This document shows positions 8,076 through 17,269 of a DNA stretch of 64,000 nt, one piece after another. The position numbers and the translations under genes were made by a program. The notes under the pieces were generated by a model. That model worked only from the letters and a program-made list of their open reading frames with translations. It was not told where the DNA came from and did not search any database. The stretch is from Sulfurimonas sp. (GTDB lineage: Bacteria > Campylobacterota > Campylobacteria > Campylobacterales > Sulfurimonadaceae), in the NCBI RefSeq assembly GCF_029027405.1, contig NZ_CP093396.1, positions 2,057,497-2,121,496 of the forward strand. The letters run 5' to 3'. The number at the start of each line of letters is the position of its first letter. The stretch's first letter is position 1.

Positions 8076-9235
8076 ATGTTTTTAGAGGAGATTATTGGAA
8101 AAATGTAGAGAAATTCACTTCCTATCTTTGGAGTAGAGTCTATTTTAAGCTCTATTTTAGCTTTGCTTATAATAGATTTAACTATATTTAATCCTATACC
8201 AAAACCACCTTTGCTAGTATCTTCTCTATAATAACGGCTAAATATTTTTTCAACATTATCTATACCTACACCATAATCCTTAAAGCTTAAATGGCATTTT
8301 TTATCTTTCATATATAAACTTATATCTATTTCAGAGTTTTCATATGAGTACTTAATTGCATTTGATATAGTATTGTCAATTACACGCTGAAGCTGCTTTG
8401 TATTCATCTCTATATTATCGCAATTTTTAATATTTGAATTAATAATTATATTTTTCATTAAAGCAACTTCGTTAAAGTAGTCTATTCTATCTTTTAAAAA
8501 GATAGCCATATTTATACTCTCTTTTTCATACTTCAGCCTGTCATGCTTAATTAGATAATCCATATCATTATATATATTTGAGAGTACTTTTGTAGCAGCT
8601 TTCATTCTCTGCATATATTTATTGGGGGAATTTTTTCTATTATAAAGGTCAATATTAACACTAATAATAGAAAGAGGAGTATTTATCTCATGCACAGAAT
8701 CTTTTATAAAATTATCCAATCTCTTATTCAATTTTTTAAATGGCTTAGCAAAACTTTTTAAAAAGAAGAGACTCAATATAAAAACTAAAATTACTACACT
8801 AAATAAAATTAACATAAGTTTCTCATAAACAACGGCAAAAGAGACTTGGTTTTTTATAATAAGATACTTGGCACCAAAGTATCTCCCCTTTGGAAGTTTA
8901 ACAATCAGATATGCATCATTGCCGTCTAGATGGTAACCATCTTTAAAGTACTTTATTTTATAGTTTATCAAGGAGTATATAGGCTGAAAACCCTCATCAT
9001 ACAGACCTGATTCAAATGTTTTAAACCTTGGATATTCAAAATATTCTTTATTTTGATTATATTCATGCATTGCTTTTACAACTAAAATAGATTTTTCCTT
9101 GAGAAGCAACTTATTTTGAATTGAGTAGATATTTTTCATATATATAAAATAAAAAAACATTGGAGCTAAAAGTATCACAGAAACAAATGATGTATATATT
9201 AAAGCATACTTTGTGGAATATTGACTATCTTTCAA
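8072..9235 (-). CDS. Sensor histidine kinase
   Basis: The 387-residue protein has two membrane helices (about residues 12-32 and 136-156) enclosing a small periplasmic domain of about 100 residues. A DHp helix with the H-box HEINTP follows, then an ATPase domain with N-box NTISNAIKYS, G1 DYGVGID and G2 GGFGIGLNIV. It overlaps the response regulator gene by 11 bases and lies directly upstream of the sox operon. It probably phosphorylates the regulator at 9225-9878. Its own periplasmic domain is small, which fits dependence on the separate sensor at 9875-10969. Confidence 0.9.
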   Translation of the reverse strand: MKDSQYSTKYALIYTSFVSVILLAPMFFYFIYMKNIYSIQNKLLLKEKSILVVKAMHEYNQNKEYFEYPRFKTFESGLYDEGFQPIYSLINYKIKYFKDGYHLDGNDAYLIVKLPKGRYFGAKYLIIKNQVSFAVVYEKLMLILFSVVILVFILSLFFLKSFAKPFKKLNKRLDNFIKDSVHEINTPLSIISVNIDLYNRKNSPNKYMQRMKAATKVLSNIYNDMDYLIKHDRLKYEKESINMAIFLKDRIDYFNEVALMKNIIINSNIKNCDNIEMNTKQLQRVIDNTISNAIKYSYENSEIDISLYMKDKKCHLSFKDYGVGIDNVEKIFSRYYREDTSKGGFGIGLNIVKSIISKAKIELKIDSTPKIGSEFLYIFPIISSKNI

Positions 9236-9878
9236 TTATATATCCTAAACCTCTTCTGTTTTGGATTAAATCATCTGGAAGTTTTTTGCGTAGATTATTT
9301 AACTGAACTCTGACTGTAGCTGGTTCTACATACTCTCCCCATACTTCATCTTGAAACATTTGAGTAGAAACTACAGAGTTTTTATGTTTTATGAGAACTT
9401 CAAGCATATCCTGTTCTGTTTTTCTCAGGATTATTTCTTTTTCATTTAGTGTTAATTTACTTTTTTTTATATCATAAACAATGTCATAACCAATATCTAT
9501 AAGAAAACAATCATCTTTAAAAAAGCTTGCCAAGGCATGGTCTATTCTTAACTCAAGTTCCTCCAAATCAAAAGGCTTACGTATGTAGTCACAACAACCT
9601 CTTCTATAACCCTCTTTTAAATCATCCACATCTATCATTGATGTTAAAAAAATTGCAGGTATATTTTTATCATCAAGTCGTAATTTTTTTAAGAGTTCAA
9701 AGCCACTAAGTGAAGGAACATTTACATCCAAGAGTAAAATGTCGTAGCTTTTGTCATATATAGCTTCATAAGCTTCCATTCCATCCATAAAACCGTCAAC
9801 TTCATAACCTATATCTGTTAAAAACTCTTCTATACTAATCCGTAATGAATACTCATCTTCTAATAATAAAATTTTCAT
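9225..9878 (-). CDS. OmpR/PhoB-type response regulator
   Basis: The 217-residue protein has an N-terminal receiver domain (acidic pair EDE near residue 7, phosphoacceptor Asp in DILLLDVNVP, Thr/Ser in FLTSM, Lys in RKPFD). The C-terminal winged-helix DNA-binding domain ends in NNLRKKLPDDLIQNRRGLGY. The gene overlaps its sensor gene upstream (ATGA) and the kinase downstream, so the three form one unit. It is a plausible activator of soxXYZAB through the 11-bp repeats at 8043-8075. Confidence 0.92.
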   Translation of the reverse strand: MKILLLEDEYSLRISIEEFLTDIGYEVDGFMDGMEAYEAIYDKSYDILLLDVNVPSLSGFELLKKLRLDDKNIPAIFLTSMIDVDDLKEGYRRGCCDYIRKPFDLEELELRIDHALASFFKDDCFLIDIGYDIVYDIKKSKLTLNEKEIILRKTEQDMLEVLIKHKNSVVSTQMFQDEVWGEYVEPATVRVQLNNLRKKLPDDLIQNRRGLGYIIER

Positions 9879-10969
9879 TTGATTTTTCCATTTATCTTTT
9901 TAACTACTTTTCTTTCCAACATCATTTGAATAAGTTCATCTTTTGAATACTTGTCAAACTTTTCATACGCCTCGTCAAAAAAAATTTGCCTATCTTCTTT
10001 ATCTATTACATTTTGTAAATAAACCATAGCACTAGCAGAGTAGTTATCGTATATATTTTGCGCATACTTCTCTTCCTTTAGTACATCATAGAGACTACTT
10101 CTTGTTACATTAATCAAAAATGATATATCGTCTTCAGGATTTCTAAAATATTCCAAATATCGTTCAGGCAAAACAAATACAAATGCACCGATTGATTTAA
10201 AATTACCATCATACATAGTTTTATAAAAGAGATATTTATTATCTAAATATACCACTTGACTCAGCTTAAGCTCTTTAAAGTCAATACTATTTAGTGTCTG
10301 AATATGACTGTAATTATAATTTCTATTAGAGACTATGTAGTTGGCTATTGTTAAATTTTCTCTCATCAATACTGCACTGTCACTATACTTAACATCAAGA
10401 AGTACATAAATATCAACTCCCATAGAAGCGAAAAAGTCTGTAATCGATTTAAAAAATGAAATAACTTCTATAAATCCTAAAAAAACACCATTATTGTATA
10501 TTGGAACTGTTGATTTAAGTCCGAGTCTTCGCCCTATTTCAATTGAAGTACGAGGTGTTTTATGAGTATTAAAATATTTAAGATCATCCCTATAATCTCC
10601 TATTGGAACTCCTGCATATATATCATCCCAGCTTCTTGCAAAAATATTGAGTTCTTTTGTAATAATCTGTGCTCTTATTAAAATATCTGTATTATTTTTG
10701 ATTGTACTTGTTATGTCAAATAGTATCTCATGTCCTAAATCTTCATCATCATTTTCTAAAGCATCTACAATTCCTTTGTTTTTAGAAAGAACCAACGCTA
10801 TTTCCAAGTCATCCATGCGGTGAGATTTCAACTCGGAATCAAAGGTCAAGGTAACTTGATCCATAATGTCATTTATCTTTTGCTTTTTTATCTCATTTTT
10901 ATAATAAACCACACCAATAAAGATAAAAATAACAATTGTAATAAATATAATAAATATTTTTTTAAACAT
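9875..10969 (-). CDS. Membrane-anchored periplasmic double-Cache sensor without output domain
   Basis: The 364-residue protein has one N-terminal membrane helix (about residues 5-23) and is otherwise extracytoplasmic. A dCache-like core contains ARSWDD, IEIGRRLGLKSTVPIY and GVFLGFIEV. These are similar in order and spacing to the chemoreceptor at 1-974. No kinase, HAMP, methyl-accepting or cyclase domain follows, only a charged C-terminal helix region. It is the first gene of the sensor-regulator-kinase unit. I infer that it is an accessory ligand-binding subunit for the kinase, a three-component arrangement. Confidence 0.75.
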   Translation of the reverse strand: MFKKIFIIFITIVIFIFIGVVYYKNEIKKQKINDIMDQVTLTFDSELKSHRMDDLEIALVLSKNKGIVDALENDDEDLGHEILFDITSTIKNNTDILIRAQIITKELNIFARSWDDIYAGVPIGDYRDDLKYFNTHKTPRTSIEIGRRLGLKSTVPIYNNGVFLGFIEVISFFKSITDFFASMGVDIYVLLDVKYSDSAVLMRENLTIANYIVSNRNYNYSHIQTLNSIDFKELKLSQVVYLDNKYLFYKTMYDGNFKSIGAFVFVLPERYLEYFRNPEDDISFLINVTRSSLYDVLKEEKYAQNIYDNYSASAMVYLQNVIDKEDRQIFFDEAYEKFDKYSKDELIQMMLERKVVKKINGKIK

Positions 10970-11279
10970 TTTACATAAGCACTTTAAAATTAATATAAAA
11001 TAATTATATCCAATAAAATAGCATTTTACATATAAAAAAAATATTATTTACTAAAGTTTGTATTTACGATGCCAATAATACACTTACTCCATCAAACTCA
11101 AAGCTAGTAACGGAGTAGGTGTAATTATGATTTAAAGTAAAAAAATGCTATAACTTTTGCAGTCTGGTATCTGCATTTAAAACTTAAATTACAAGAATTA
11201 TGCTTAATACTAACTTTAAAATATTTTGCACTTAAGTTATTAGTGATACAATCATACAAAAATAATATAAAAGATTAAT
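10970..11279. other. Divergent intergenic region with a long inverted repeat
   Basis: This AT-rich stretch of 310 bases separates the sensor operon (minus) from pepN (plus) and should hold both promoters. At 11079-11090 and 11112-11123 there is a 12-bp inverted repeat (TACACTTACTCC / GGAGTAGGTGTA, one G-T pair) around a 21-base spacer. It has no T-tract, so it is not an obvious terminator. No ORF of useful size was seen. Confidence 0.5.
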
Positions 11280-13847
11280 ATGAAAAAAGTTAAAACCATT
11301 CACTTAAAAGACTACAAAAAATCTGAGTTTGACATACAAGAGACCCAACTACTTTTTGAACTTTTTCAAGAGCATACTATTGTTACAAATACAATCAAAA
11401 TCATAAAGCTAGATGCTAATACTAAAGATATAAAACTAGATAGTATCGACTTGGAACTTTTAGATATTTGGTTAAATGATTTAAAATTAAATAATAGTAG
11501 GTATATTATAGACAAAGAGAATTTAACTATTTTAAATGTTCCTTCAGAGTTTAGCTTAAAAATTATCAATAAAATTTATCCACATAAAAATACAGAACTT
11601 GAAGGACTATACAAATCTGGTTCTATTTTTTGTACTCAAAATGAACCTGAAGGTTTTAGAAAAATAACACCTTTTCTAGATCGGCCGGATGTTATGAGCA
11701 TCTATACTACTACTATCATTGCAGATCAAGATAAGTACCCTACTCTTTTAAGTAATGGAAACAAAAAAAACTGTCAAGATTTTTTAAATGGCAGACATGG
11801 AACTACTTGGCATGACCCTCATCCAAAACCATCTTATCTTTTTGCTCTTGTTGCTGGGGACTTGGGTGTTGTTAAGGATGAATTTACCACAGCATCTGGG
11901 GAGTATGTAGAGCTAAATATATACTGCGATAAAGGAAACGAATCTCAATGTTTACACGCAATGAAGTCTTTAAAAGAAGCTATGGTTTGGGATGAACAGA
12001 TGTATGGACGGGAGTATGATTTAGAGATTTATAACATAGTCGCCGTAGATAGTTTTAACATGGGTGCGATGGAGAACAAAGGCTTAAATATCTTCAATTC
12101 ACACTATGTTTTAGCAGATGAAACAAAAGCAACAGATGCAGATTTCATGGGAATTCAAAGTGTTATAGCCCATGAATATTTTCACAACTGGACAGGAAAT
12201 CGTATAACTTGTCGTGATTGGTTTCAACTTACTCTAAAAGAAGGGCTTACTGTTTTTCGTGACCAATGTTTCTCAGCAGACTTGAATTCTTGTGCAGTTG
12301 GACGAATCGAAGATGTAAAGTCACTAAGAGAAAGACAGTTTGTAGAAGATGCTTCTCCTACAACTCATCCAATCCAGCCAAAATCATATATATCTATGAA
12401 CAACTTTTATACTGCAACTGTTTATGAAAAAGGGGCTGAAGTCATCAGAATGATTCATACTCTTTTGGGTGAAAAAAAATACAGAGATGCCACAGACTTA
12501 TATTTTAAAACATTTGACGCTCAAGCAGTGACAATAAATGATTTTTTATGGGCGATGAGTACAGCTAGTGGTGTAAATTTAAAAGCATTCGAGCTTTGGT
12601 ATCACCAATCAGGAACACCAAAACTTCAAGTATCTGACAAGTTTGTAAATGGCATCTATACATTAAGTTTAACTCAAATTATTCCTCAAAGTGTAGATGC
12701 TAAAGAGCAAAAGCCTTACTATTACCCACTAAAAATTGGACTTATTGGTTTAGATGGTAATGAAATTTTAGAAAAAATTCTAATTGTTTCAAAAGAAAAA
12801 GAAGATTTTATATTTGATGGATTGGCATCTAAGCCTTATATATCTATAAATCGTGATTTTTCAGCGCCAATAATAATAGAACAAAACATCAAAGAGTATT
12901 CCTTTTTAATGAAACACGACATAAACAGCTTTGTAAAATACGAATCAACACAGTCTTTTGGCATAGATACAATTGAACAGCTTGTCTCTACTGGTGTTAT
13001 TGATAAAGAGTATTTAGTCGCTTTTTCTTATCTACTTGATTTAGACATTGAGCAATCATATAAAGCTTTACTTTTGGAATTGCCATCTATTTCAACATTA
13101 ATGCAAAGACAAAAAGAGGTTGATTTTGAACCTTTATATCTTGCTAAAGATAGATTACTTCAGGAGTTAGCTTCTACATATAAAGCAAAGCTTTTAGAAA
13201 TTTATCAACTAAATCATAATCCAAAAAATAAAGATTTAGATTCCATTAATATAGGTAAAAGAGCTATAAAAAACAGAGTTTTAACTATCTTATCTGCTTT
13301 AAAAAGTGAAGAAATAATCCTGTTAGCAAAAGAGCAATATTATAATTCTTTAACTATGACAGATAAAATAAATGCTTTTACAATTCTTGAAGACATCTCC
13401 CCAGAAGAATCAAAAATGGCACAAAAGAATTTCTATGATATATATAAAGATGATACTTTGGTTATGAACAAATACTTTGCTATTTTGTCGTCATCTACAA
13501 GAGATGGTGTTTTAAATCGCGTTATTGATTTACAAAAAGATAAAGCTTATGATAAAAAAATGCCAAACAATGTTCGCTCTTTAATAGGTACATTTACAAA
13601 AAACTACAAATATTTTCACTCTAAAAATGCAGAAGGATATAAGTTTATAGCAGATAAAATAATTGAGATAGATAAAATCAACCCTCAAATGGCTTCAGGA
13701 CTATGTTCTTCTTTTAGAATTTATAGCAGATTAAATAAATTGAATAAAAATGTGATGAGAATAGAGCTAGAGCGTATCATTTCTACACAGCCTCTTTCAA
13801 ATAACTCTTATGAAATTATTAGTAAAATCTTAAATAAGGGCACTTGA
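11280..13847 (+). CDS. pepN: Aminopeptidase N (M1 zinc metallopeptidase)
   Basis: The 855-residue protein has the M1 signatures: GAMEN at residues 262-266, the zinc motif HEYFH at 298-302 and the second glutamate in LKEGLT about 18 residues later. A long helical C-terminal domain follows, as in the bacterial PepN subgroup (DUF3458 region). It removes N-terminal residues from peptides in the cytoplasm. It stands alone, transcribed away from the sox regulatory genes. The length is normal for the family. Confidence 0.95.
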   Translation: MKKVKTIHLKDYKKSEFDIQETQLLFELFQEHTIVTNTIKIIKLDANTKDIKLDSIDLELLDIWLNDLKLNNSRYIIDKENLTILNVPSEFSLKIINKIYPHKNTELEGLYKSGSIFCTQNEPEGFRKITPFLDRPDVMSIYTTTIIADQDKYPTLLSNGNKKNCQDFLNGRHGTTWHDPHPKPSYLFALVAGDLGVVKDEFTTASGEYVELNIYCDKGNESQCLHAMKSLKEAMVWDEQMYGREYDLEIYNIVAVDSFNMGAMENKGLNIFNSHYVLADETKATDADFMGIQSVIAHEYFHNWTGNRITCRDWFQLTLKEGLTVFRDQCFSADLNSCAVGRIEDVKSLRERQFVEDASPTTHPIQPKSYISMNNFYTATVYEKGAEVIRMIHTLLGEKKYRDATDLYFKTFDAQAVTINDFLWAMSTASGVNLKAFELWYHQSGTPKLQVSDKFVNGIYTLSLTQIIPQSVDAKEQKPYYYPLKIGLIGLDGNEILEKILIVSKEKEDFIFDGLASKPYISINRDFSAPIIIEQNIKEYSFLMKHDINSFVKYESTQSFGIDTIEQLVSTGVIDKEYLVAFSYLLDLDIEQSYKALLLELPSISTLMQRQKEVDFEPLYLAKDRLLQELASTYKAKLLEIYQLNHNPKNKDLDSINIGKRAIKNRVLTILSALKSEEIILLAKEQYYNSLTMTDKINAFTILEDISPEESKMAQKNFYDIYKDDTLVMNKYFAILSSSTRDGVLNRVIDLQKDKAYDKKMPNNVRSLIGTFTKNYKYFHSKNAEGYKFIADKIIEIDKINPQMASGLCSSFRIYSRLNKLNKNVMRIELERIISTQPLSNNSYEIISKILNKGT

Positions 13848-13912
13848 ATATCCCCTATCAAAGAGACACTTATTTAGTCAGTTAACAAAATATTGTTTTT
13901 AATTGTCTTGTA

Positions 13913-15264
13913 TATAATGCCCCTAAAAATCAAGACAACTTTCCTAAAGATTTAATTTCATAAGCAACTGTTACCTTACCCTACATTTTTTAGATATTCA
14001 AGATAAACATTCATCGGTTTTCTATAATCTAAACTTGAGTGAAATCTCTTAAAGTTGTATTTATAGATATAAGCTTTAACTCCTTCTTTTAAATTTCTAA
14101 TAGTTTGATAATCATTTATGTAAATATTACCATGTTTAAGGGTTCTAAAAAATCTCTCAATTACTATATTGTGAATACTTCTAGCTTTCCCATTCATTGA
14201 TATTTGAATATTATATCTTTTAAGTATCTGAGTATGCTCATTGCTTGTATATTGACTTCCTTGATCACTATTAAATATCTTAGGCTTAGGATACTTTGCA
14301 AGTGCCTTTTCTAGCACATCGGTTGCAAGTGTTGCATCCATAGAATTAGTACCACAAGGGCATGATAATATTTTATAGGAGAGTATAGCTTTAGAATGCC
14401 AGTCTATAACTGCTGCCAGATACATAAAACCTCCGTTAATACGAATATAGGTAATGTCACCACTCCATACTTCGTTTGGAGTAGGCACATAGACAGTATT
14501 TTTCTTACCAACTCTAGTCCAATACTTCTTGAGGAGGTACTCATATATTTTATGTTCTTTATTTTTAATACTTGTTAGTTTCTTTTTAGTTGGGTATATT
14601 GCTTGTATGCCAAGTATTGCCATATATTTCAAGACTCTATTTCTGCCAATGGCATAGCCATCTTCTTTGAGTTGCTCGTAGATAAACCTATAACCATACT
14701 CTGAGTTCTCTGTAGCTATCTCATCAATTTTATGAAGTAGTTTGATGTTTTTTTGACTCATTGGTACTGGTTGATAGTAATAGTGGCTTCTACTAATACC
14801 AAATATCTCACATTGCTCTGAAATTGATAATTTTTTATGCTTGGACTCGATCAAAGCTTTTTTATTACATAAGTCCAAGCTCTTTAGCTTTTTTTCAACG
14901 AAACCTGCTCTTACAGTTGCTTTTCCTAGTGCCTTAGCTAAGCCATCATTCTCAGTTTTTAACTCTTCTATTTCATCTCTATAAGCTTTCGTCGCTCCAC
15001 CCAAGTCAAATGCTAAAGATGCATTTTCTAAAAATTGAGTCTTCCATTTTCCTAATGATTGAGAAGTGATTTTATACTTAGTTGCTAACTGACTTATTGT
15101 CATATCTTCTTTTAACATTTCTAAGACTATTTTAGTCTTCTGTTTTGCCGTATAAGTTTGCCCTTGTTTTCTACTCATAATTTATCTCCATAATTCTTAC
15201 TTATTTTAGCTTTTTTGAAAATAAATCCTACTGAATTGGTGTCTTAGATTTTAGGGGCATTATA
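13913..15264 (-). mobile_element. IS3-family insertion sequence
   Basis: The element spans about 1352 bases between imperfect terminal inverted repeats, 13913-13936 and 15241-15264, that match at 21 of 24 positions and begin TATAATGCCCCTAAAA. It encodes one transposase on the minus strand. No convincing target-site duplication was seen, so the exact ends may differ by a few bases. It sits between pepN and sqr and interrupts no recognisable gene. Confidence 0.85.
13976..15178 (-). CDS. IS3-family transposase, single fused reading frame
   Basis: The 400-residue protein has an N-terminal helix-turn-helix and leucine-zipper-like part (OrfA-like, residues 1-97), then a HTH_21 region and an rve integrase core. 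The DDE residues lie in SGDITYI, NSDQGSQYTS and IERFFRTLKHG. In most IS3 elements OrfA and OrfB are separate and joined by a -1 frameshift. Here they are in one frame. The slippery heptamer A AAA AAG is still present in frame at codons 95-97 (14889-14895). A -1 slip there would give a 104-residue OrfA-like product ending AKELGLM. Confidence 0.92.
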   Translation of the reverse strand: MSRKQGQTYTAKQKTKIVLEMLKEDMTISQLATKYKITSQSLGKWKTQFLENASLAFDLGGATKAYRDEIEELKTENDGLAKALGKATVRAGFVEKKLKSLDLCNKKALIESKHKKLSISEQCEIFGISRSHYYYQPVPMSQKNIKLLHKIDEIATENSEYGYRFIYEQLKEDGYAIGRNRVLKYMAILGIQAIYPTKKKLTSIKNKEHKIYEYLLKKYWTRVGKKNTVYVPTPNEVWSGDITYIRINGGFMYLAAVIDWHSKAILSYKILSCPCGTNSMDATLATDVLEKALAKYPKPKIFNSDQGSQYTSNEHTQILKRYNIQISMNGKARSIHNIVIERFFRTLKHGNIYINDYQTIRNLKEGVKAYIYKYNFKRFHSSLDYRKPMNVYLEYLKNVG

Positions 15265-15441
15265 CTATGATGTACTTTTATTACACTACACACAGTCTTT
15301 GAACTGTATAGTGTTGCGAATACTCTTTAATAAACGCGTACTTTAGTTTGCTTTTTTAGAGGTGCCCATAATTAAAGCAATTGCCAAAAAACAAGGCTCA
15401 TATAAAAAGTAACATTTTTATTTACATTAATTATAATTTTA

Positions 15442-15471
15442 TTTACAATTAAAATGTGATAATTTTATGAT
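15442..15471 (+). promoter_or_regulatory. Candidate promoter of sqr
   Basis: TTTACA at 15442-15447 and TATGAT at 15466-15471 are separated by 18 bases and lie about 35 bases before the sqr start. A second TTTACATTAA at 15421 resembles, on the opposite strand, the repeat unit near soxX, but the spacing is 21 rather than 22. A shared regulator is therefore only a possibility. A strong ribosome-binding site (AAGGAG) follows. Confidence 0.4.
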
Positions 15472-15504
15472 ACAATCATTAAATAAAACTATAAGGAGAC
15501 AAAT

Positions 15505-16971
15505 ATGGCAAGATTAGTAATACTTGGTGCTGGGGTAGCAGGTCATACAGCAGCATCATTTGCTGCAAAATGGCTAGGAAATGGACATGAGGTAGTAGTA
15601 GTTACTCCAAATGCAAAATGGAATTGGATTCCTTCAAACATCTGGGTAGGTGTTGGAGAAATGACTAAAGAAGAAGTTACTTTCGACTTAGCACCTGTGT
15701 ATGAAAAAGCAGGGGCAGTATATAAGCAAGCAAAAGCTGTTTCAATTAATCCTGAGGGTAGCGAAGCAATGGAGAAACCATTTGTTAGTATTGAATACAC
15801 AGGACAAGATAAAGAAGGCTCAACTGAAGATGTAGAGTATGACTATCTTATAAATGCAACAGGACCTAAGCTCAATTTTGGTGCAACACCAGGACTTGGT
15901 GAAGGCACTACTTTAGGCGAGCATACTGTTTCTGTGTGTACTGCTGATCATGCTGTTCATGCATCTCATGAGTTAAATAATTGCATCCAAAAGATGAAAT
16001 CTGGAGAGCGTCAAAAGTTCTTAATTGGTACAGGACACGGAATGTGTACTTGTCAAGGTGCTGCATTTGAGTATATTTTCAATATTGAACACAAACTTCA
16101 AGAGAAGGGCGTTAGAGATATGGCGGATATCACTTGGATTTCAAATGAATCTTTCTTAGGTGACTTTGGTATGGGTGGATTACACTTTAAGATGGGTGGC
16201 TTTGTTACTTCATCTAAAGTTTTTGCTGAGTCTCTTTATGCCGAGCGTGGTATGGACTGGATTATTGGTGCTCATGTAAATAAAGTTGAATCAGGCATGG
16301 TTACTTATGAGTCACTTGATGGAAGTATTGATACTCAAGAGTTTGACTTTGCTATGCTTATCCCACCATTTGCTGGTGTTGGCATGAAAGCTTATTCTAA
16401 AGATGGTAGTGATATTACAGATACAGTTTTTGCTCCAAATGGAATGATGAAAGTTGATGCTGACTACACCAAAACTTCTTATGCTGATTGGGAGCCAAAA
16501 GATTGGCCAAGAACTCTTCAATCTCCTGTATATAAAAACATTTTTGCAGCTGGAATTGCTTTTGCTCCACCACATCCGATTTCAAAACCTATGAAAACAC
16601 CAAATGGAACTCCAATCACTCCAACTCCTCCAAGAACTGGTATGCCATCTGCTATGATGGGCAAAGCTGTTACTCAAAGTATTGTTGATATGATAAATGG
16701 AGCACCTGAACCTACTCATACATCATGCATGGCAGAGATGGGGGCAGCTTGTGTAGCATCTGCTGGTAAAGGTTTATTTAGCGGAACTGCGGCAGCAATG
16801 ACTGTTTTTCCAATCGTTCCAAACTTTGAGAAATACCCTGGAACTGGTCGTGATATAAATGGTACAACAGGTGAAATTGGTCTTGCAGCACACTGGGTGA
16901 AGCATCTACTTCATCATGTGTTTATGTGGAAGGCTCAACTTAAACCAGGTTGGACTTTAATTCCAGAATAA
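15505..16971 (+). CDS. sqr: Sulfide:quinone oxidoreductase family flavoprotein
   Basis: The 488-residue protein begins with a FAD-binding motif (VILGAGVAGHTAA). It has Cys residues in CTADHAVH and in HGMCTCQGAA, the latter fitting the redox-active cysteine region of SQR enzymes. There is a second FAD segment (NIFAAGIAFAPPHPI) and a C-terminal amphipathic part rich in Trp and His for membrane attachment. It oxidises sulfide and passes electrons to quinone. A flavocytochrome-c-sulfide-dehydrogenase-like role is less likely because no cytochrome partner is adjacent. The exact SQR type was not assigned. The small gene at 16997 follows by 25 bases. Confidence 0.85.
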   Translation: MARLVILGAGVAGHTAASFAAKWLGNGHEVVVVTPNAKWNWIPSNIWVGVGEMTKEEVTFDLAPVYEKAGAVYKQAKAVSINPEGSEAMEKPFVSIEYTGQDKEGSTEDVEYDYLINATGPKLNFGATPGLGEGTTLGEHTVSVCTADHAVHASHELNNCIQKMKSGERQKFLIGTGHGMCTCQGAAFEYIFNIEHKLQEKGVRDMADITWISNESFLGDFGMGGLHFKMGGFVTSSKVFAESLYAERGMDWIIGAHVNKVESGMVTYESLDGSIDTQEFDFAMLIPPFAGVGMKAYSKDGSDITDTVFAPNGMMKVDADYTKTSYADWEPKDWPRTLQSPVYKNIFAAGIAFAPPHPISKPMKTPNGTPITPTPPRTGMPSAMMGKAVTQSIVDMINGAPEPTHTSCMAEMGAACVASAGKGLFSGTAAAMTVFPIVPNFEKYPGTGRDINGTTGEIGLAAHWVKHLLHHVFMWKAQLKPGWTLIPE

Positions 16972-16996
16972 TTATAAAAAACAAATAGGAGATACT

Positions 16997-17200
16997 ATGA
17001 GCGAAGAAAAAAAAGAAAAAATTGTTGTTGACAATGAGCATAAGCATGTACAACATGTAGAACCATACACACCTCAATTTGGTACTATGATACCAAGTAG
17101 CGGACAAAAGTTCATGAGAACTTGTGTTATTTGGCAACTATTTAGATTTATTGCAATAAATATAAAGATGACTGTATTAATTATTAAAAGTCATCACTAA
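16997..17200 (+). CDS. Small conserved-looking protein next to sqr
   Basis: The 67-residue protein is not recognised. It has a hydrophilic, charged, His-containing first half and a hydrophobic C-terminal helix (about residues 44-63) that could attach to the membrane. AGGAG lies 8 bases before its ATG, and it starts 25 bases after sqr, so it is probably real and co-transcribed. A role as a membrane tether or regulator of SQR is only a guess. The antisense frame here is a shadow. Confidence 0.65.
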   Translation: MSEEKKEKIVVDNEHKHVQHVEPYTPQFGTMIPSSGQKFMRTCVIWQLFRFIAINIKMTVLIIKSHH

Positions 17201-17206
17201 CACTTC

Positions 17207-17232
17207 TCGTTCCTTCCATTGCGAAGGAACGA
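17207..17232 (+). terminator. Strong hairpin after the sqr unit
   Basis: A perfect 10-bp stem (TCGTTCCTTC / GAAGGAACGA) with a 6-base loop follows the small gene by 6 bases. The expected T-run is missing on the plus strand; the tail is A-rich first and then T-rich. It may be a weak terminator or an mRNA 3'-end stabiliser. Confidence 0.5.
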
Positions 17233-17269
17233 AAAAACCATTTTCATTTAAATTTTATAAGGCTAAATT

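Noticed and set aside
13905-15275. Target-site duplication of the IS3 element
   Set aside because: The bases flanking the two inverted repeats do not match as a direct repeat of 3-5 bases, so none is claimed.
15362-15412. GTG frame of 17 codons reading VPIIKAIAKKQGSYKK between the IS3 element and sqr
   Set aside because: It is too short, has no ribosome-binding site and no known family. It may be a remnant of an interrupted gene, but this cannot be shown.
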